From: Aselliscus stoliczkanus
Lineage: Eukaryota > Chordata > Mammalia > Chiroptera > Hipposideridae
NCBI GenBank assembly: GCA_033961575.1
Contig: CM066734.1
Coordinates: forward strand, 86,140,501 to 86,204,500
Length of the DNA: 64,000 nt
Reading direction: 5' to 3'
In this document: piece by piece, positions 58,481-64,000 of the stretch
Layout of the letters: each line of letters opens with the position of its first letter
How positions within the stretch are numbered: the first letter of the stretch is position 1
Notes under the pieces: generated by a model
What the model saw: only the letters and a program-made list of their open reading frames with translations
Databases searched by the model: none
What the model was told of the DNA's origin: nothing
Made by a program: the position numbers and the translations under genes

Positions 58481-59884
58481 ATTATGTAGGAGGTCTATGT
58501 AACAATTTGTATGTATTTGCTATATATATGTATCTTAGGTACTTCAAGTTTCATAATAGAATGTTTCTCAGCTCAAATATATGTATTTGCTTTTATATAC
58601 ATATATTATACATATATTATATCTAAGATTTTGTTATGTATTAGGCCTGTTCCAAGAAAAATGAAATGGAAGTGATCCTAAGTGTAAGTTGCTAACCATA
58701 TTTTTCTATTCTAAAACTTATACAAAAGATCTTAGAAAGGATGGTCATAGGTTTTTTACCTGATACGTGCCCATACCAAACAGGTTCAGACAGGAGTAGT
58801 GTAGGTGTATGAATAAAATAATAATAATAATAATAAGGTGAATTTCCTGTGGTGTCATAGGTCATAAGTGAGCTTGCATAGACCACTGCGTAAGCCATTA
58901 ACCCCACACCTGAAGTTACAACCTTTAATTCTCTAATTGTCCTCCCCCAAGTCCTGGCCAGTGAATCAGCCATTTGGCATCCTGCCTTACTTCTGACTGA
59001 CTCAGAAGTATTTCTATAGCAGCTGCCACACATTTTTTTGGGGGGAGGGGGAAGAGAGGGTGGAGGTGCTGCTATGAGTCATGAGAGAATGAGAAAGACA
59101 AGGTGAAAGGGGAGGCGGATATCCCCAATGCATTTCACAAGCAATAGTCAAAGGATAAAAAAAAAAAAACCAAGTCAGATTTCTCCTAGAAACTTTTGAA
59201 TGAATTTATAATTAAACAAATGTTTAATGACTGCTTTTTACTTCTAAAGTCATCCTTTTTTAGCCTTCTCACAAACAGGCCTCCACAAACACATACATAC
59301 AACTGAGAGAAAAAGAGAAAACAACTCTCATTTCAAATCCCCTATTGCAAATGCACTTTTCCCATGATTTTCTCCATGATTATTCTACCACACAGCTAAA
59401 CTTAATATTCTGAGTCATTGATTATAGATTAATTGAATAAAATGAAACTTTTCAACTCCATGCTTTGCCATCAAACAATGCATAATCTTGGAAAAATTCA
59501 TTTAAACACCATGAACATGGTTTGGTTATTGATAAGAAAAAGATTTTTTTTTTAAGTGTAACTAAAACCCAATTTTTAGCATAGCACATGCAATTTGATT
59601 CTTTTACATTGATTTACAATTGGTAATTTAAGATGCCCAGAATAATGTAATGGCATATGGGTCCAAGGGGTTAACCCAGCAGCTCTAATGAGAGTATAGA
59701 AATCTCTCACTGGAGGCATGAAAGTTCCAAGAACACTAGCCCAGCACAGGCTTAGAGCTCAGCCAGTGAGTCTCCTCAATATTTTGGAAGATTTTTACAA
59801 GCCTGTTGGGGACCTATATCAAATTAAAACTTTGTTTACAAGTCAGTAGCCTTGTTAAAATTTTTAGCTCCTGAGAAAATCTTT
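58481..59884. other. No gene recognised
   Basis: Holds a short AAT run near 58818-58836 and a G-rich tract near 59037-59062. Nothing else assigned. Confidence 0.45.
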
Positions 59885-59899
59885 AGAAAAAACTTTCTT

Positions 59900-60027
59900 G
59901 GGTTTTTTTTTGTTTGTTTTTTTATTTTTTTTTGAAGGCAATGTCACTGGCCCTTATATGTGGGACCCGAACCGGGGCAGCTGGCTTCCCAAGCCAGCGC
60001 TTAACCACCGCGCCACTCAGCCTGCCC
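59900..60027 (-). mobile_element. Type A SINE, short form
   Basis: Minus-strand T-rich tail with G interruptions, GAAGGCAATGTCACTGGCCC, then CCAAGCCAGCGCTTAACCAC and the head end CAGCCTGCCC. Flanked by AGAAARAACTTTYTT (59885-59899 and 60028-60042) with two mismatches. Confidence 0.9.
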
Positions 60028-60154
60028 AGAAAGAACTTTTTTATTTAGTTATTTTTTAAGTAGATATAAGTTTCCACTGATTCAAGGCTGACTGGACACT
60101 CGCATAATGTAGGCATTTCACAAGAAATTGCCTTCATCATGTTTATGGAAAAGG

Positions 60155-60405
60155 GGAGTGGCTGACACAGCAGCATTGCACAGTGGTCAGTAGCACTGGC
60201 TCCCATGCCAGCTGGGGTCAGAATCCTAGTTCTGCCTCCTCCTTGCTCCATCCTCTTAGATATCTTTCAATCTCTCCATGTTTCATTTTCTCCATCTTTA
60301 AAATGAAGATAGAGAAATTATTTCCCTGATAGCACTGTAGAGATTAAGTAAAAATTTCTTAGAACAGTGCCAGGCACATAGAAACTCTTCAAAAATGTAC
60401 ACTAC
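60155..60405 (+). mobile_element. MIR SINE
   Basis: 'tcagaatcctagttctgcct', 'atttctccatctttaaaatg'-like sequence, 'ctgtagagattaagtaaaaa' and 'agaacagtgccaggcacata' follow MIR from head to tail. Confidence 0.72.
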
Positions 60406-60429
60406 AAAAAAACATGGAGTTCTAGATAA

Positions 60430-60515
60430 ATTATTGTGTTTTCCTGGTTACACAGCAGCAGAACTATGATTTTGAACCCAGATCTCTGAACTCCTGATCT
60501 ACAAGCTCAGACTTG
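60430..60515 (-). mobile_element. Possible MIR scrap, antisense
   Basis: 'ggttacacagcagcagaact', 'atgattttgaacccagatct' resemble reverse MIR core. Confidence 0.4.
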
Positions 60516-62162
60516 GTTTGTTTATTGCCATTTCCCCAGAATTGTGTGACTAACAGTCATGCTGCGTAATTGATGAAAATTGACTTAGCACCTCTAACTT
60601 AACGAAATAAATTTAAGTAAAAGTTTCAAAGAATTTATTTGTTCGTTTGGGATTTGATGGAGTAATTGAACTCTTCTGAGATATTTAAACTTGTTAAAAT
60701 AGGGAAAGCTTCAAATGAGTAGAGGCTTGGAGTACTGACTTTAATGCTGTGATTGATGGATTGTTTTTTCAGGGCCCACTTTACCTCCAGGGCTCTAAGT
60801 CTTTAAAGGGCTCTCTGGAGGCCATGGTACTATTTGTAACATAACCGTATTTTCTGTCCCAGCAAATTGATGGGTCCAGAAGGCAATACAACAATGTTGT
60901 CATCTTTAGTTTATTGTCACAATTCTTTGGGTCTCTACAATACATTTACCAAAGTGTGACTATTAAAGACACCATTTGTCTCCCCACAGAGTTATTACAA
61001 GACTTGTAGGTTGCTAGTATTTTTTCCTCAAAGAAATGCATTTTTGACCATAACAGAGAAAGCTGGCTACAATTTCGAACTCCTAGCCAAATAAGACTGC
61101 AATTTCAATTGCTACAGGATAAAACAAGTAAACAATAGGTGTGATGAAACACAAGTCCAGGAAGGAATGGTACAGTGGAAAACATCAGTTACTGAAGATT
61201 CCTTTTTCACATGACTCACCCACGTGTGATAAAGGCCGCTAGTTTTCACATACTGGTGGTCTGCGGGCACAACCCATCATAAAGCCTTACAGCAAGTTCT
61301 CTAAACAGCTCTATAAATTATTTGCTGACCCTGGAGAATGCCCACAAATGCCACTTGGGGGTCTAGTCTGAAGGTGACTCATTCTTGTACATGTAGTTTT
61401 GTGTAAAGAGAACAAATGAATCTATAACAAACATGCTTGATTTCCACTCACTCCACCCATCCTAACTTCCCAGAAATTCCAGCCCAACCTAGACTTCTCA
61501 TGATAAATGGCTTCTCCAGGTGTGACGATTGTTATGACAAAATCTGAGTAAGAGTTTGGACCACTGTCCCTCACCCCAAAGGGGATCTACTTGACGTAGA
61601 AAACTTAAGTAACCGATTACTCCATTTACTCCAGGACACAACTTCCTCTAGAGAAATAATAAGTTGACCTGAAAGCACTTTTAAAAAGATGTCTGTCTTT
61701 CCGTAAAGGTAAGCCAGTTTAACAGTAATTATCTTTATTAGAGACCCAGTGACCAAATTCTACATATTTGTCCTATCTCTCAAGTTACCTGTCCAACTGT
61801 TTAATAAGGGTTCTGCCAGGAATAATCCTAAAATGTAAAGTTCATAATGTTTTATATTTATAGAAGCCAAATTAAAAGAAACAATCCCAAGTTCTTGGAA
61901 ATGTAAATACCAGAGGAAATATAACTAGCCTTAAAAGACTATAAGATTGAGTGCTTAGCTATATAAAAATGAATTGAAGATTTTTAAAAATAGGATTATG
62001 TTCATATAAAGACATACATTTACAAAGAGTTGGGTTTGTGTCTCTTAAAATAAAACAACACCAAATAGTATTACTATAATGATGCAGAAAGTATTAATAA
62101 TGACAAGGACTGGGGAATGCATTGAGGGAGACATATTTAAAATCCATACTTTATGGAATTTT
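60516..62162. other. No gene recognised
   Basis: About 1.6 kb without assigned features. Confidence 0.45.
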
Positions 62163-62260
62163 CTATAATATATATGATTAAATATATATTTAATATATTT
62201 AATATGAAAAATAATATATATCATTAAATATATATCATTGAAAAATTATATATATTATAG
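62163..62260. repeat. AT-only imperfect inverted repeat
   Basis: 98 bp of almost pure A/T. The left end CTATAATATATAT and right end ATATATATTATAG are complementary, and the inner parts also contain inverted ATTAAATATATAT-type blocks, so the whole can fold as a cruciform or hairpin. Confidence 0.8.
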
Positions 62261-62344
62261 GAAACTTCTCTAGAGTGTGGAATTTAATTATGAAAAACAA
62301 CGCATGTAAGAGATCATTTAATCACTCAATTCTCTTAAATTGTA

Positions 62345-62600
62345 AATGTTTATTACTACATAGTTCACATTCATTCCATATACCAGGGTTGGGGATATAA
62401 TGCTCAAAAGGACAGGCATACTCCCTACCCTCCTAGAGTTTACAATCTAGTGGAGATTTAGTCAATTTAATAGGCAACAACATTATTACCCAGTAAGTAC
62501 TATAATGCGGGGCATACACAAAGGGCTCGGGGAACATACAGACAGGATGCATGCCTTGCGGGTTCTAGTTGATGCACTGGAAGAAGAGACGGGAACTCTG
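62345..62600 (-). mobile_element. L2 LINE 3' end, antisense
   Basis: 'attccatataccagggttgg', 'ctccctaccctcctagagtt' and 'tacaatctagtggagattta' are the reverse complement of the L2 terminus and UTR. Confidence 0.6.
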
Positions 62601-63390
62601 ATGATGGTGTAGAAGTAAAGTGGCATAGCGATGGGAGTTAAGAAAAGATAAGGAGATATTCTGGGTAGATAGAAAGGTAAATACCAAGGAGGAAAGCATT
62701 AGTTTTGGAGATGGTCAGGGAAGCCTATAAAAGTCTCAATTCAAACCCCAGAGTATTCTGACATGACCTACAAGATCACAGAAGCAGCAGCTGGCAGTTA
62801 CCTTATCTAAGGGTGGCACTCTTGATAAAAAAGATTATCAGCAGACAAACCAGGAGTATAATCAGAAGTGTTCTGATACCCATGATTACAAAGATACAGA
62901 GTTAGAAGTCAAACATCTTATTTGAATACAAAAAATGGTCAGCCCCAAGATCACCCCAGTGTGGTTAAATCTCTAGATCACATGTCATGGACAAAGGAAA
63001 TGACAAAGGTCTTCTGCAGGGTGTTTGTTACATGTATTCTCTTTGTTGGCCTAAATCTTCCTTCCTCCCCTGTCACTGAAGCAAAAGGTATTATTGTGTC
63101 CATATGCTAGATAAAAGGAAACACAGGAGGATCGAATGGCATTGATTCTGACCCCAAAAGTGATTACATTTTTCTTTGGTAAGAAGGTCAATTGACATAA
63201 AAAAAAAGTAAGAGTGACTAATTAATATCTAGTGTAACTGATATAGTTAGAAACCACAGCATTTGCTCTATAAACTATCAATATCTGATGACTGATGATT
63301 AAGTTAGATATGTTTGCTTTGAAAAGGAAAATTAGATTTTGATTGGTTGAAGAAGGGAGACTGGAACTAGCAAGGACATTTTAGATGAGG

Positions 63391-63391
<1 letters not shown>
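62601..63391. other. No gene recognised
   Basis: Unique-looking sequence; nothing assigned. Confidence 0.45.

Positions 63392-63437
<46 letters not shown>
63392..63437. repeat. (GA)n microsatellite
   Basis: About 18 GA units followed by an interrupted GAGAAAGAGAGAG stretch. Confidence 0.95.
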
Positions 63438-64000
63438 CGCAAAGCTTCAGAGACAGGCATATCCATGGTGCACACAAGTCAGTGAGCCTGCCTAAAGCCA
63501 CAGAAACATTTAAGGAGTTCAAAACTAATCACTTTGGGTTGGTAGGTTGGGATGAGATAGTAGAGAAATTTGAAAAAAAAAAGAAGGCATACAATTTGAT
63601 ACTTTCAGGGAAAAGGCATTGAGGAGTGTTTTGTTGCAGAGTGCAGCCTTTACTACTTATTCAAACAATCTTACTAAAGAAAAATATAGAGAAAAAAATT
63701 CCACAGCCACTGACGTCAACTCATATATGCTGAGTGCTGAGATCTTATATGTGAAATAAAAAACAGGAGTCAATATAAAAGGCATTTCAAAAGAAAAAAA
63801 TGAAAAAAAAAATTATCTGCGACTACTATCTGGATAAAGGAAAGAACATGAAAGGTAGAAATGAGTTGAAAATGACTGAGAAGCTATACAAAGAGTGGCT
63901 TCAATTGGTAGAAATGGGAAAGGAAGATAGAGAAAAATGGTTAAGTTTGGTTCTGTTGCTATTGAGTTTAATAATAAGGTATTCAAGTAGAAATGGTTAA
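63438..64000. other. No gene recognised
   Basis: AT-rich. Contains the palindrome TGACGTCA at 63711-63718, which matches the cAMP response element core; with no promoter nearby this may be chance. An open frame runs off the window end (63800-64000) and shows no domain. Confidence 0.45.

Noticed and set aside
63711..63718. TGACGTCA cAMP response element
   Set aside because: An isolated 8-bp match without promoter context; expected by chance about once in tens of kilobases.

Overview
This window looks like non-coding nuclear DNA from a mammal, most likely a bat. It is AT-rich. I found no open reading frame that looks like a real cellular gene, no CpG island and no bacterial-style operon. CpG-rich sequence occurs mainly inside young SINEs. 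The ancient repeats (MIR, L2, MLT1-type LTRs, MER5-like hAT fragments) are those of placental mammals. The young repeats are tRNA-derived SINEs; the longer ones match my memory of the Rhin-1 SINE of horseshoe and roundleaf bats (Rhinolophoidea). The bat assignment rests on that memory and was not searched.

Layout. 1-12 kb: a U6 snRNA retropseudogene (2626-2732, minus), a 5'-truncated L1, an MLT1-type LTR split by a SINE, two further SINEs and a twin-primed L1. 12-20 kb: three more MLT1-type LTR pieces, an L2 fragment and the longer copy of an unnamed terminal-inverted-repeat DNA element. 20-30 kb: an L1 3' end, the shorter copy of that DNA element, microsatellites, a 43-bp tandem duplication, a SINE and a long L2. 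30-37 kb: four SINEs, one of them a composite of about 460 bp, an L2 interrupted by MIR, and an internally deleted L1. 37-47 kb: mostly unique sequence. 47-53 kb: decayed L1 carrying SINEs, including a 23-bp SINE remnant, and an antisense internally deleted L1 that received a second composite SINE with an apparent 3' transduction. 53-64 kb: an 82-bp mariner-like MITE that folds as a hairpin, two multimeric SINEs, an L2, a MIR, a short SINE and simple repeats.

The main story is the SINE population. Type A starts with a tRNA-like head ending at CACTGCCCTC. It occurs as short copies of about 100 bp and as composites in which the head is joined to a GC-rich repetitive middle and a 3' tail that resembles the tail of the type B (Rhin-1-like) SINEs. 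Type B also has short and long forms; its short forms all stop at CAGGATGGCTCAGCT, inside the second tRNA-like unit of the long forms. Most young copies have clear target-site duplications and A-rich tails, the signature of L1-driven target-primed reverse transcription. Repeat names come from recalled consensus features, and coordinates of ancient repeats are approximate.
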